Below are positions 9,430-16,621 of a stretch of DNA of 23,082 nucleotides, piece by piece (position 1 is the stretch's first letter; every line of letters begins with the position of its first letter). The stretch is from Chara braunii (Eukaryota > Streptophyta > Charophyceae > Charales > Characeae). The notes under the pieces are model-generated. The model ran no database searches and was not told the origin of the DNA. It saw only the letters and a list, made by a program, of their open reading frames with translations. Both the position numbers and the translations under genes were made by a program. The stretch is from positions 421,978 to 445,059 of the forward strand of contig BFEA01000241.1 of NCBI GenBank assembly GCA_003427395.1, written 5' to 3'.

Positions 9430-9612
9430 GGCAGGAAAAGGGGGAAGGGTGGAAAGAGGGAGGAGAAGCGACGACGGGTTCTATGCTCTGCTTTTGCGTT
9501 TTGCAAAATTAAAACCGATAATATTATCGGTTTTATTTTTGCAGAAGGCGAAAACAGAGCACAGGACTCGTCCTCGCTTCTCCTCTCTCTTTCCCGGCGC
9601 TCTTCCAATCTA
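9430..9612. mobile_element. Fold-back (palindromic) element, core CCGATAATATTATCGG
   Basis: The sequence is close to self-complementary about a centre near 9522. The inner 24 bp (9511-9534) are a perfect palindrome. The arms extend outward with few mismatches through GCTCTG/CAGAGC, GACGACGGG/CTCGTCCTC and GAGGAGAAGCG/CGCTTCTCCTC, giving arms of roughly 80-90 bp. The words GGCGGGAAAGG at 9408 and 9613 flank it in the same orientation. A MITE or fold-back origin is likely. No protein is encoded. Confidence 0.7.
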
Positions 9613-9760
9613 GGCGGGAAAGGTGGAGAGGTCTGCACAGGACACGTGGTGAAGAGGGAAGGTGGCGTCGATTGGGGAAGAGCAGGGGGGCGGGGCAAAT
9701 GTAGGCAGGAAGGCCATCATTTTCACATATACCAAAAGTATGACCGATAATATTATCGAT
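9613..9760. mobile_element. Neighbouring member of the CCGATAATATTATCG family
   Basis: It starts with GGCGGGAAAGGTGGAGAGG, a word also seen at 9408 and inverted at 10930 and 11190. It holds the palindrome CCGATAATATTATCG at 9744-9758 between CATATACCAAAAGTATGA and TTCACATTTTGCAAAAATGA. Arms outside the core are less symmetric than in the element at 9430. Confidence 0.5.
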
Positions 9761-9761
9761 C

Positions 9762-9975
9762 TTATTTTCACATTTTGCAAAAATGAAAGAAAAAAAGGCG
9801 TGCACCCTCCTATCACCCTGTCCCCGCCGCTCTCCCCCCACGGCCTTCGCCTTTCCCCTTCAACCCCACCTCTCCCCTCACCATGAATGCCTCCCTTCGA
9901 TTCCCGCCCTTTCGCCTTCCTCCCCTCAATCAAGAAGTCCTTTAAGTAGCCAATCTATGAGCGGGGAAGGGTGCA
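9762..9975. repeat. C-rich dispersed repeat, copy 1
   Basis: It pairs with 12515-12728 in the same orientation. Shared words in order: TTTGCRAAAATGA, CCTCCTATC/AGCCC, CCGCTCTCC-like, CCCCTCACC, CCCTTCCGCC-like, CCCCTCAATCAAGAAGTCCT, AGCCAATCTA-like, GAGCGGGGAAGG. The open frames in it follow the C-rich composition and are not believed. Confidence 0.7.
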
Positions 9976-10119
9976 AGGCGAGCAGGGGGAAAGGCAGAGA
10001 GGGCAAGGCGAGGGGACAGGGCGTGGAGGTGGGCAAGGGGGCTCCTTGCAGTTAAGGGCAAAGGCGGGGGTGGAGCGGGAACGCAGCGTCGGTGGCGGGA
10101 ATATATTAGATAGGAGCAT
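9976..10119. other. G-rich spacer
   Basis: Purine-rich imperfect repeats of GGGCAAGGCGAGGGG type. No gene seen. Confidence 0.35.
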
Positions 10120-10292
10120 CAGGTATGGAGGGTGTTCTTGGACTTTTGATGTACAAAGGAACATTGGACCCGCTTTCCAGCAGGTGTAGCTCCCCACCAA
10201 TAGACGGAGCAACCAGGAAGCCAGCTAGGAGGGGGTGCTCTTATCACCTCTCCAGCTGAGCAACTGGCTTGGGAAAAAAAAAAAAAAAAAAA
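10120..10292 (+). mobile_element. A-tailed retroposon
   Basis: TGTACAAAGGAACATTGGAC, CCGCTTTCCAGCAGGTGTAG, CCAATAGACGGAGCAACCAG and AGCTGAGCAACTGGCTTGGG run into an 18-base A-tract (10275-10292). The same right end plus A-rich tail is at 22988-23082, and partial antisense copies lie at 9040-9076, 9248-9330 and 18080-18150. The shared A-tail argues for retroposition with this polarity. Read on the other strand, TTGCTCAGCTGG resembles a tRNA A box, so the origin of the family is unsettled. Confidence 0.65.
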
Positions 10293-10302
10293 GTGATGCG
10301 AG

Positions 10303-10394
10303 GATGGGTTGTGTGTGGTGTGTGTTGAGTTGGACACTACAGCCTTGCAGGGGTGGGGTGGATATCACGACCGGTACNATTCCACTTTTGNACA
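10303..10394 (+). mobile_element. 3' part of a tRNA-derived SINE unit
   Basis: It matches 10630-10719 nearly base for base (GTGTGGTGTGTGTTGAGTTG, GACACTACAGCCTTGCAGGG, ATATCACGACCGGTAC). It is the tail of a unit whose head is not present to the left, so the array starts with a truncated unit. Confidence 0.6.
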
Positions 10395-10719
10395 CNGTGT
10401 CCTGGTTGTAGTGGTTAAGNGACTTGGCTCTTGAGGCCGAAGTCGCCGGTTCGAATCTGTGCTTGCACGGAGGAGGGCTTAGGCCCAGACGTACGGAATC
10501 CATACTACTGTGGAAGCGCCTGTGAACCGACGGGCATTGATAAGTCCCGTCTGAGTGAGCGGGTAAGAGTACCAGCTGGGGTTACGTGCTGACTACAGAG
10601 CGAAGTGTACGAGAATTGCCTTGTCCGTGGGTGTTGTGTGTGGTGTGTGTTGAGTTGGACACTACAGCCTTGCAGGGGTGGGGTGGATATCACGACCGGT
10701 ACGATTCCACTTTTCAACA
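10395..10719 (+). mobile_element. tRNA-derived SINE, complete tandem unit (325 bp)
   Basis: The head (10395-10470) folds like a tRNA. The acceptor CCGTG..CACGG pairs, there is an A box-like TGGTTGTAGTGG at 10403-10414, a 5-bp anticodon stem TTGGC/GCCGA, and a B box GGTTCGAATCT at 10448-10458. A and B boxes would form an internal RNA polymerase III promoter. Position 33 of the loop is C instead of T and the T stem is imperfect, so this is a SINE head or tRNA pseudogene and not a working tRNA. The body follows, ending in TGTGTGGTGTGTG and a GATTCCACTTTT end. Ns at 10378-10429 mark poor calls. Confidence 0.7.
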
Positions 10720-10836
10720 CCGTGTCGTGGCTGTAGTGGTTAAGAGACTTGGCTCTTGAGGCCGAAGTCGCCGGTTCGAATCTGTGCTTGCACGGAGGAG
10801 GGGTTAGGCCCAGACGTACAAAATCCATACTACGTG
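10720..10836 (+). mobile_element. tRNA-derived SINE, second head (truncated unit)
   Basis: The tRNA-like head at 10720-10795 repeats the one at 10395 exactly 325 bp later, with A box TGGCTGTAGTGG and the same B box. The unit stops about 40 bp after the head, at TCCATACTACGTGGCTGCG, where the palindromic repeat units begin. Head-to-tail tandem SINE units are unusual for simple retroposition and suggest unequal exchange or template jumping. Confidence 0.7.
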
Positions 10837-11500
10837 GCTGCGTTTTCGCCTATGTCAAAAATAAAACCGATAATATTATCGGTTTTATTTTTATAGTATG
10901 TGTAAACGGCATTCCATGTCCACCCCGCCTTTCCCGCCTCGCAGCTTCCATGGGCCTATTGGTAACTTCCTGGTTGATGGGGAGGCGGAGCCAGATAGGG
11001 AGAGTGGCAGGAATGAGGAAGGAGAAACGACAACGGGTTCTTGGTTGCGTTTTTGCCTACTGCAAAAATAAAACCGATAATATTATCGATTTTATTTTTA
11101 CAGTATGCGTAAACGGCCGACTTTCATCGTTCTCCCTCTTTCCGCGCATCCACCACACCTTCCCCTTTTGCCACGCGTCCTGCTCAAACCTCTCCGCCTT
11201 TCCCGCCTTGCTGCTTCCGTGCGCCCTTCAGGCGGAGCCAGATAGGGAGAGCGGCGGAAATGAGGGAGGAGAAACGACGACGGGTTCTTGGCTGCATTTT
11301 CGCCTACTGCAAAAATAAAACCGATAATATTATCGATTTTATTTTTACAGTATGCGTAAACGGCCCACTTTCATCGTCCTCCCTCGTTCCGCGCATCCAC
11401 CACACCTTCCCCTTTTGCCACGCGTCCTGCTCAGACCTCTCCGCCTTTTGCGCCTCGCTGCTTCCGTGCGCCCTTCAGTAACTTCTTGGTTGATGGGGAG
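10837..11500. repeat. Three direct units of the CCGATAATATTATCG element
   Basis: Palindrome cores lie at 10863-10886, 11071-11094 and 11317-11340, about 208 and 246 bp apart. Around the cores the symmetry extends for about 33 bp each side (TTTTTGCCTACTGCAAAAAT versus ATTTTTACAGTATGCGTAAA). Each core is followed by CGGC, a CTTTCATCG-like word, CACCACACCTTCCCC, CCACGCGTCCTGCTC, then CCTCTCCGCCTTTCCCGCCT and a GGCGGAGCCAGAT segment. TTTCCCGCC words at 10930-10938 and 11199-11207 fit the E2F consensus; the third unit has changed to TTTTGCGCC. Frames spelling KNKTDNII translate the palindrome. Confidence 0.75.
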
Positions 11501-11593
11501 GCGGAGCCAGATGTGGAGAGAGGCGAGGGAGGAGAAACGAGGACGGGTTCTAAGCTCCCATTTCGCCAGATGTGGAGAGAAACGAGGCCTGTT

Positions 11594-11685
11594 TATGGTG
11601 TGGTCGGCTGCATTGGGGCCCAAAGAACGACCTCGTTCATATGGTGTGGTCGGCTGCATTGGGGCCCAAAGAACGACCTCGTTCA
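11594..11685. repeat. Perfect 46-bp tandem duplication
   Basis: 11594-11639 and 11640-11685 are identical by eye (TATGGTGTGGTCGGCTGCAT through CTCGTTCA). Such exactness implies a recent event or an assembly slip. Confidence 0.9.
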
Positions 11686-12120
11686 CGTACCGAAAGGCCA
11701 AGCCAGTTCCGACGTTTGCATGGGGTGCTGTGACAATTCGCGGGTAGCTTGCACACACACACAGTAGGTGCAGTGCACCTAGNCTGGGCCGCNGACCATA
11801 TGCATTCGAGGATGTCCACTACCCAGACACNCGAAGGCCGNCGTCAAGCANCAAGACCCAAGTGGATGGTCATCCTCAGAATCNGAAAGCGCCGAAATCG
11901 GAAANGTGTGTCAGAGGGNAATAGAATTCCTCTGAAGTGCTATGTCGTCATGATGACCCACCGCGAAATCAAAAGAAAATAAAACCAAACTTTTTCCGAT
12001 TCTTGATTAAAAAAAAGCAATATCGCATTTCTTCTGAATTAAAAAATGCATTTTCGGCTGTCACACCGTTGAGGTAGCTCAACCCAACGGTGCATGTGGG
12101 ACAAAGTCCCGGGGGAACTG
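11686..12120. other. Low-quality spacer, no gene
   Basis: At least seven Ns between 11783 and 11919 limit reading. A CACCGTTGAGGTAGCTCAAC segment with a following CAACGGTG makes a small hairpin near 12065-12095. I see no coding region. Confidence 0.4.
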
Positions 12121-12185
12121 TAGGCGGAAAGGCGGTAGTTTTCGCATATAGCGAAAATACGACCGATAATATTATCCGTCATATT
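12121..12185. repeat. Palindrome family member, degenerate
   Basis: TTTTCGCATATAGCGAAAAT is a hairpin followed by GACCGATAATATTATCCGTC (12161-12180), the palindrome with one arm mutated. Upstream TAGGCGGAAAGGCGG resembles the GGCGGGAAAGGCGG flank seen at 9408. Confidence 0.65.
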
Positions 12186-12217
12186 ATAAGAGTGGCCCAA
12201 GGCCACTGCATGGCCAG

Positions 12218-12222
12218 AAAAA

Positions 12223-12301
<79 letters not shown>

Positions 12302-12304
12302 ATT
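12218..12304. repeat. (AAAT)n microsatellite
   Basis: About 21 near-perfect AAAT units, directly after a GTGGCCCAAGGCCACTGCA hairpin word. Confidence 0.96.
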
Positions 12305-12514
12305 CAATTTATATTTTAAATTTGGTAATGACTTTTGATGTGACAATGAGGCAAAAGTTGCTCATTTTATTTTTTTCACAATGTCTATTTTTTCCCAAAA
12401 TTTTGATATATATATATATATATTTTTTTTGTTGGGACCTTCTTTGGTCCTTGCACGACCAGGTTGCCCCGACAAACAAGGTGACCTAGGCAGACCGACA
12501 GGCAACCTACTATT
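12305..12514. other. A/T-rich spacer
   Basis: It includes a short (AT)n at about 12406-12422. No gene seen. Confidence 0.4.
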
Positions 12515-12728
12515 TTCGCACTTTGCGAAAATGACGGAAACAAAAAGCCGTCCTCCCTCCTATAGCCCCGTCCACGCCACTCTCCTCCCACCGGATCCAC
12601 CATCCCTCTTCGGCCCCGCCTTCCCCCTCACCGTGAAGGCCCACCATCAATCCCCTCCCTTCCGCCTTTGCCCCCCTCAATCAAGAAGTCCTTTCAAGCA
12701 TTGCCAACCAATCTAAGAGCGGGGAAGG
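12515..12728. repeat. C-rich dispersed repeat, copy 2
   Basis: Second copy of 9762-9975, same orientation, 2.75 kb away. Both follow a CCGATAAT palindrome, so the C-rich block is probably part of the same composite repeat. Both copies retain the 20-bp CCCCTCAATCAAGAAGTCCT. Confidence 0.7.
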
Positions 12729-13103
12729 TCTGTTTATGTACCCCACCTCTAGTGCTGGCACAGGGCCTTTCGAGAAATCCTTTATAGTCTGACAGGGGTC
12801 AGTATCGTATAATGCACAGAAGGCTTGTCTATTCAACCCACCTATAGTGCCGGACTTCACCTGCTTTCTTGATGACAAATGACATTTGTGTCCAGCATTT
12901 TATAAAATAAACATTTTATTTGCTTTGCATCCAACAATGTTGAAAGGATGTTATTACAGTTTTAGTTATTTTATTTTTTCGTCTAACCATTTTTCTGATT
13001 TCTTTTAGTTTCTCCAAAAAAATATAATTTTTTTAATTTTGCATGCAAAAAATAGTAAAGTCCGGTTTTCAAAAACAGTCCACTTTTCACGAATTCCTTG
13101 TTC
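12729..13103. other. Spacer, no feature
   Basis: Mixed then A/T-rich sequence. A word TTTATAGTCTGACAGGGG stands out but I cannot assign it. No gene seen. Confidence 0.35.
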
Positions 13104-13155
13104 CTTGAGACCAGGCACCTCCAGGCAGGACTGCCTGGAGGTGCCTGGTCTCAAG
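13104..13155. repeat. Perfect 25-bp inverted repeat, 2-nt spacer
   Basis: Arms 13104-13128 and 13131-13155 are exact reverse complements (CTTGAGACCAGGCACCTCCA begins the left arm) with only GA between them. It would extrude as a cruciform. The right arm is also the start of the first unit of the 155-bp tandem repeat, so an inverted fragment of that unit has been joined at its left edge. Confidence 0.92.
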
Positions 13156-13444
13156 CTAGGTCCATGTACAGCCAAGGGGTCCCTCAGGAACAACAAATTT
13201 TGATGGGTTTTTGGCCAAAAAACTCGGTTTCAATTTCGTTCAAAAAATAAAAAATGTCCACTTTGACGAAATGGTCGTTCACACAATACCTGGAGGTGCG
13301 TTGTCTCAAGCTAGGTCCATGTACAGCCAGGGGGTCCAGCGCTGGACCCTCAGGAACAACAAATTTTGACGAGTTTTCGGCCAAAAAACTCCATTTCAAT
13401 TTCGTTCAAAAAATAAACGATGTTCATTTTGACGAAATGGCAGT
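13134..13444. repeat. Two tandem units of about 155 bp
   Basis: Units start at 13134 and 13289 with CCTGGAGGTGC. Shared content: TCTCAAGCTAGGTCCATGTA, CAGCC, GGGGTCC, TCAGGAACAACAAATTTTGA, GGCCAAAAAACTC, TTTCAATTTCGTTCAAAAAA and a TTTTGACGAAATGG end. Unit 2 carries an extra CCAGCGCTGG palindrome. Not coding. Confidence 0.85.
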
Positions 13445-13447
13445 TTT

Positions 13448-13507
13448 TGTGTGTGTGTGTGTGTGTGTGTGCACGTATGTGTTTGTGTTTGTGTTTGTCT
13501 TTATGTT

Positions 13508-13543
<36 letters not shown>

Positions 13544-13632
13544 TGTGTGTGTGCGTACATGTATGTGTTTGTGGGGGGGGTTGACTATGTGTGTGTGTGT
13601 GTGTGTGTGTGTACGTGTGTGTGTTTGTGGGG
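13448..13632. repeat. (GT)n microsatellite, compound
   Basis: Several GT runs are broken by TTTGTG, CGTATG and a G-run (13573-13580). The frame giving Val-Cys repeats is spurious. Confidence 0.95.
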
Positions 13633-13734
13633 GCAGCTGTCTATGAGTGTGTCTTGTTTTTTTTTCTGGTTTTTGTGTTTTTCATTTTTTTTTTAAACAC
13701 ATATGAACTTTAAAAATAAGAATAAAAAATGGGG

Positions 13735-13796
13735 TTGTAGATCTCCAAAAGATCTACAACTGATGAGTCGGTGAAACTCCGACGAAACAGTTTGTC
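13735..13796 (+). ncRNA. Hammerhead ribozyme-like sequence, copy 1 (type III, lacking stem III 5' strand)
   Basis: Seen directly: a 10-bp perfect hairpin (13735-13744 with 13750-13759, loop CCAAA) abuts CTGATGA (13760-13766). Stem II follows, GTCGG/CCGAC (13767-13771 with 13779-13783) with loop TGAAACT, then GAAA (13784-13787) and CAGTTTGTC. These are the invariant C3-A9 and G12-A15.1 core segments of a hammerhead with correctly placed stems I and II. Closed stems I and II imply a type III fold. The base before stem I is G and no NUH or stem III 5' strand precedes it, so this copy should not cleave alone. A type I reading using GTC at 13794-13796 fails because the next bases do not pair with the stem I strand. 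Either a small deletion removed the 5' strand or the copy began at the cleavage point. Confidence 0.75.
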
Positions 13797-13875
13797 ACAG
13801 CCCCTCGTTTGTTGTCCTCTTCTCTCTCTCTGCCTACGGTTTACCGGGCAGTTCTGTTTGTGACGATATATATAT
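13796..13875 (+). repeat. Conserved sequence following hammerhead copy 1
   Basis: CACAGCCCCTCGTTTGTTGT and the next 45 nt match the sequence after copy 2 (22589-22525, minus) at 58 of 65 positions by eye. TGACGATATATATAT follows in both. It marks the hammerhead as part of a longer dispersed element and not a chance motif. Confidence 0.8.
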
Positions 13876-13880
13876 TTTTA

Positions 13881-14849
13881 TTGGTTGGCCACCAAATAAT
13901 CTCCGTGAAAAAAAAGAAAAACCCACCCATTTTATCTTTTTTTATTTTATTTTATGTTTTTGATTTCTTAAAAATATAGCGAGACTTTAATTTTTTTTTT
14001 TTTTTTTTTTTTTCCCGCATATTTGTTACCCGAAAAAAAAATCTCCACGCCCGCTCAAACCCCGCTCAAGGCACTTTGAGCGCGGGATTGAGAAGCGCTC
14101 CAAAACTTCAGCGCCCACCGCGCGCTCAATCAGTGCGCGGTTTCATAGAAGTAGTGGCTAGATGAAGTGATGATTAGTTAGCCGGAAAGTCCTGACGAGC
14201 CAACTGTAGTCTTGCGAGGGTGCACACTGGATGGCCGTGACGAGCTGAGGGATCTGGGTGACTCTTCATAGAGACTAAGTTAGCGGGGTGACGATTGTGG
14301 TGGAACAAAGGTTGGTTACATGGCGGCCGGGATCGCCACTGCCTGAGTAAGGGAACTGTGTGCATTGACGAGTGGTTGCATGGCCGGGGACCTTGGCGTG
14401 AGATCAGAAGCCTTGTTAGCCTTGATTTCTTGTTCTTTTTCATCTCATTTTGGAAGCTAGGTTCACGGGGAGACGCCGATCTCCTTCGAATCTCCTTGCA
14501 TGCCTGTATATTGGTGTCTGTTCTATTCGGCCACGTCACATCTTTGTTAACACTCTCCCTCTCTCCCTTTCTCTAAATGATTGGATGATGAGTCGACTTC
14601 TCTTTTTTTGACTGTATCAGTACCACCCCGCTTGTCTCTCTCTCTCTCTCTGTGCCTTTTTTTTGGTATGATGCATGGTGGGAATTCACGGTAATGACTG
14701 ATCAGCTGCTTTGATGTCTTGAATGTGATTTCAGTTTTATTGTTCTTTCTTGTTGGATTAACTCAGCTTTGTCCAGGCTCCTTTCTTCCCTCGAGCAAAT
14801 GCTGACAAAATGACCACACAGCTCCTACTGGGCTATGTGTGTCATCCTT
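13881..14849. other. Spacer without recognised gene
   Basis: It contains a 24-base T-tract (about 13990-14013), a group of GAGCGCGGG/CCGCGCGCTC inverted words at 14040-14140 and a short (CT)n at 14634-14651. Reading frames of about 90-120 codons occur but show no domain or composition that I would trust. Confidence 0.4.
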
Positions 14850-15195
14850 TTTTTTCGTTGATGTTTTTTTTCTAAAAAGGTTGTGCAGGCTGAGGTATAG
14901 GCAGGCCCTACCCTGATGGCCAGTGCTATAATCACACTCCCACGCCACACCCAGGGCAGAGCGGGGCATTCCAAGGTGGGAGACAATGGTACCCAGTCCG
15001 TCAGCGACCTCCCCACCCCCCAACTGTGTACATTGTAAGCACAGCCAACAGGATGCTTGACAGGCAGGACCGCCCATACAACATCTACACAGCCTTGCAA
15101 CCATCCCCCCGTGTGGTACCCGGCCAGGGATGCAAATGTGCCGGAGTCCAGTGTGACGGATTCCAACCGCGGGCACTCATTTGAGCCAGGGGCCA
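14850..15195 (-). mobile_element. tRNA-derived SINE with internal deletion in its head
   Basis: On the minus strand TGGCTCAAATGAGTGCCCGC (15190-15171) reads like a tRNA D arm, and GGTTGGAATCC right after it differs from a B box by one base. The anticodon arm seems deleted. The body runs to an A-rich end (AGAAAAAAAAC, then CGAAAAAAAA at about 14849-14856). The head sits directly after the U6 fragment, so the SINE is either inserted into or fused with U6. Confidence 0.55.
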
Positions 15196-15245
15196 TGCTA
15201 ATCTTTTCTGTATCGTTCCAGTTTTAACAGATGTCCCCAAAGGCT
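15186..15245 (-). pseudogene. U6 spliceosomal snRNA pseudogene, 5' about 58 nt
   Basis: The minus strand gives CCTTTGGGGACATC, then AAACTGGAACGATACAGA, AAAGATTAGCATGGCCCCTG, matching the start of plant-type U6 with a few substitutions. U6 is the catalytic-core snRNA of the spliceosome. The ACAGA box is intact but the sequence stops before the region that would follow CCCCTG. Downstream past the SINE, AAGGATGACACACA (14850-14837) matches the next U6 segment at 13 of 14 positions, so the SINE may have inserted into a U6 copy. No upstream snRNA promoter element was found. Confidence 0.8.
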
Positions 15246-15372
15246 CAGTTGGTAAATACAGTACAGACTCCAGTTGGAATCCCAGTATCTCAGTTGAGCG
15301 AATATACCTCTAAATTTACCCAGGGCTCACCAGTTAGAAGAAAATGATATTTAGAGGCCATGGCCTTTGAAA
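15241..15372 (+). mobile_element. Possible degenerate tRNA-derived SINE with A tail
   Basis: AGGCTCAGTTGG resembles an A box and AGTTGGAATCC, about 40 nt later, resembles a B box with two changes. The stretch ends in a 10-base A-run near 15369-15379. Head-to-head with the U6 fragment. Confidence 0.4.
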
Positions 15373-15437
15373 AAAAAAAGTTTAAAACGGAAAAATAAAT
15401 AAATTGTAACTTCCCAAAAAAACAAACACAAAATAGA

Positions 15438-15735
15438 GCGGCCTAGCTCAATTGGTTAGGCATGCAAGTGGATTTCAGGAAGTCGTGGGTTCAATCCCCA
15501 TGGCCGCCTGCAGTATGCTTGGTGCCAACCAACTGAGATAGTCACTGACAGCTGAACCCTCGTGGTCGGTATTAGTAAGGTCTTCAGCCAACACGGTTGT
15601 GGGTGTGGGGTGTGAGTGTGAGTGTGCGTGGGTTGGGTGTGGTGTGTGGTAGAGTGTTGGCATTAGGGCCTGATCCCACAACTATGCTACAGCCCAGCTC
15701 CACTGTAGTTTTGAGATCCCACACATTTCCTCGGT
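15438..15735 (+). mobile_element. tRNA-derived SINE
   Basis: The head (15438-15508) has a perfect 6-bp acceptor stem GCGGCC/GGCCGC, A box TAGCTCAATTGG (15444-15455), B box GGTTCAATCCC (15488-15498) and a 5-bp T stem GTGGG/CCCAT. The D stem has lost a base and no regular anticodon arm forms, so this is not a functional tRNA. The body contains a GT-rich stretch with GTGTGGTGTGTGGTAGAGTG, similar to the GT-rich stretch in the 10395 SINE, which points to related bodies under different tRNA heads. The 3' end is uncertain. Confidence 0.65.
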
Positions 15736-15789
15736 CGGTGCGGAAGCCGAAATATTTTGCCCAGGTTTTTTGTGGATGTGTCATGGCAG

Positions 15790-15814
15790 TTCGTCCGCGA
15801 AGGGCGCGGACGAA
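15790..15814. repeat. Perfect 10-bp hairpin
   Basis: TTCGTCCGCG and CGCGGACGAA flank the loop AAGGG. It is not followed by a T-run, so not an evident terminator. Function unknown. Confidence 0.6.
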
Positions 15815-16621
15815 ATTACTACTGTCAATTTTTGTGTAGATGGTGAGGGCTTCACGGCAATGAAAAGAGGGAACACTTTTTTATTTTTCCCCCTTGTCCG
15901 TTTGTAGAAGTCGGAATGTCCGAGGTCCATACGCTTGTGTGACATCTCGGGTTGAGGAGCCCGTTGTGGAGTGACAACCGTACCACGAAACAGTCCGCCC
16001 TGAACAGCCACCCACAAAGATTCGCCGCGGGTCCAGGACCACTACCTAAGAAGTCGGTGCTGTGGGATCGAATTTCTCTTTTCTTAAAAAAGGTTGTGAG
16101 GTGTCGGGGAGATTACCCAGGGAAGGATGTCCGACAGCGGGCTTCGCGTGCCGGGTTCAGCCCATCGGTCGGCACAGCGGGCCACACCCACTCTCTCAAG
16201 ATAGCAGCGCTCAACCTCACACGCACCCCCGGGAGTATTGGCCCAAACCGGCACTATCAGGCCGCAAGCGTCAGGGCACACCCACCCCGAATACAGGGGT
16301 CCTGTTTCCCCCTCGACGCGCCCAGCCGGGAGGCATCAGCACCCAGACATCAGGCACAGCGAGAGGTTAGGGATCCTCTGCTAGGAAGGGGGCAAACCCT
16401 GCACCCCTCCCGGATACTCACCACTGGGTCTGCCCCTTCCCGGAGCCGTCTCCCCTCATGGCCTGCAACAACACCCAAGGGGAGGCACACGTTCAACCGT
16501 TACAGGGATCAGAATGCGCCATTGGGGGTCAGCGAATGATGGACACCCTGGCGTGTGGATCCCCAGTTCAAACCTGTTGCGGCATCGTGCGTACATCGTA
16601 CCCCTGGGAGCATGCGCACTC
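15815..16621. other. Spacer without recognised gene
   Basis: The 195-codon plus frame at 15952-16539 has Pro/Arg/Ser-rich composition with no domain, overlaps other open frames and looks like a by-product of C-rich sequence. No other gene is visible. Confidence 0.4.

Noticed and set aside
9511-9534. TAATATTA inside the palindrome, similar to the geminivirus replication-origin nonanucleotide
   Set aside because: The required final C is absent, the word is the centre of a loopless palindrome instead of the loop of a stem-loop, and no Rep-like frame or iterons are present.
10395-10470. Functional tRNA gene
   Set aside because: Position 33 is C, the T stem is mismatched and it is repeated within a SINE unit; best read as a SINE head.
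13254-13696. Frames rich in Val-Cys
   Set aside because: Products of the (GT)n microsatellite.
13784-13800. Type I hammerhead reading using GTC at 13794-13796 with a 3-bp stem III
   Set aside because: The sequence after GTC does not pair with the strand before CTGATGA in either copy, whereas stem I is a closed hairpin.
14585-14596. GATGATGAGTCGAC, resembling the hammerhead core
   Set aside because: The invariant CTGATGA is not present and no GAAA follows a stem.
15790-15814. Rho-independent-style terminator hairpin
   Set aside because: No T-run follows and the context is eukaryotic.
15952-16539. 195-codon plus frame, longest uninterrupted one without Ns apart from the retroelements
   Set aside because: Pro/Arg/Ser-rich by base composition, overlapped by other frames, no domain or homologue recognised.
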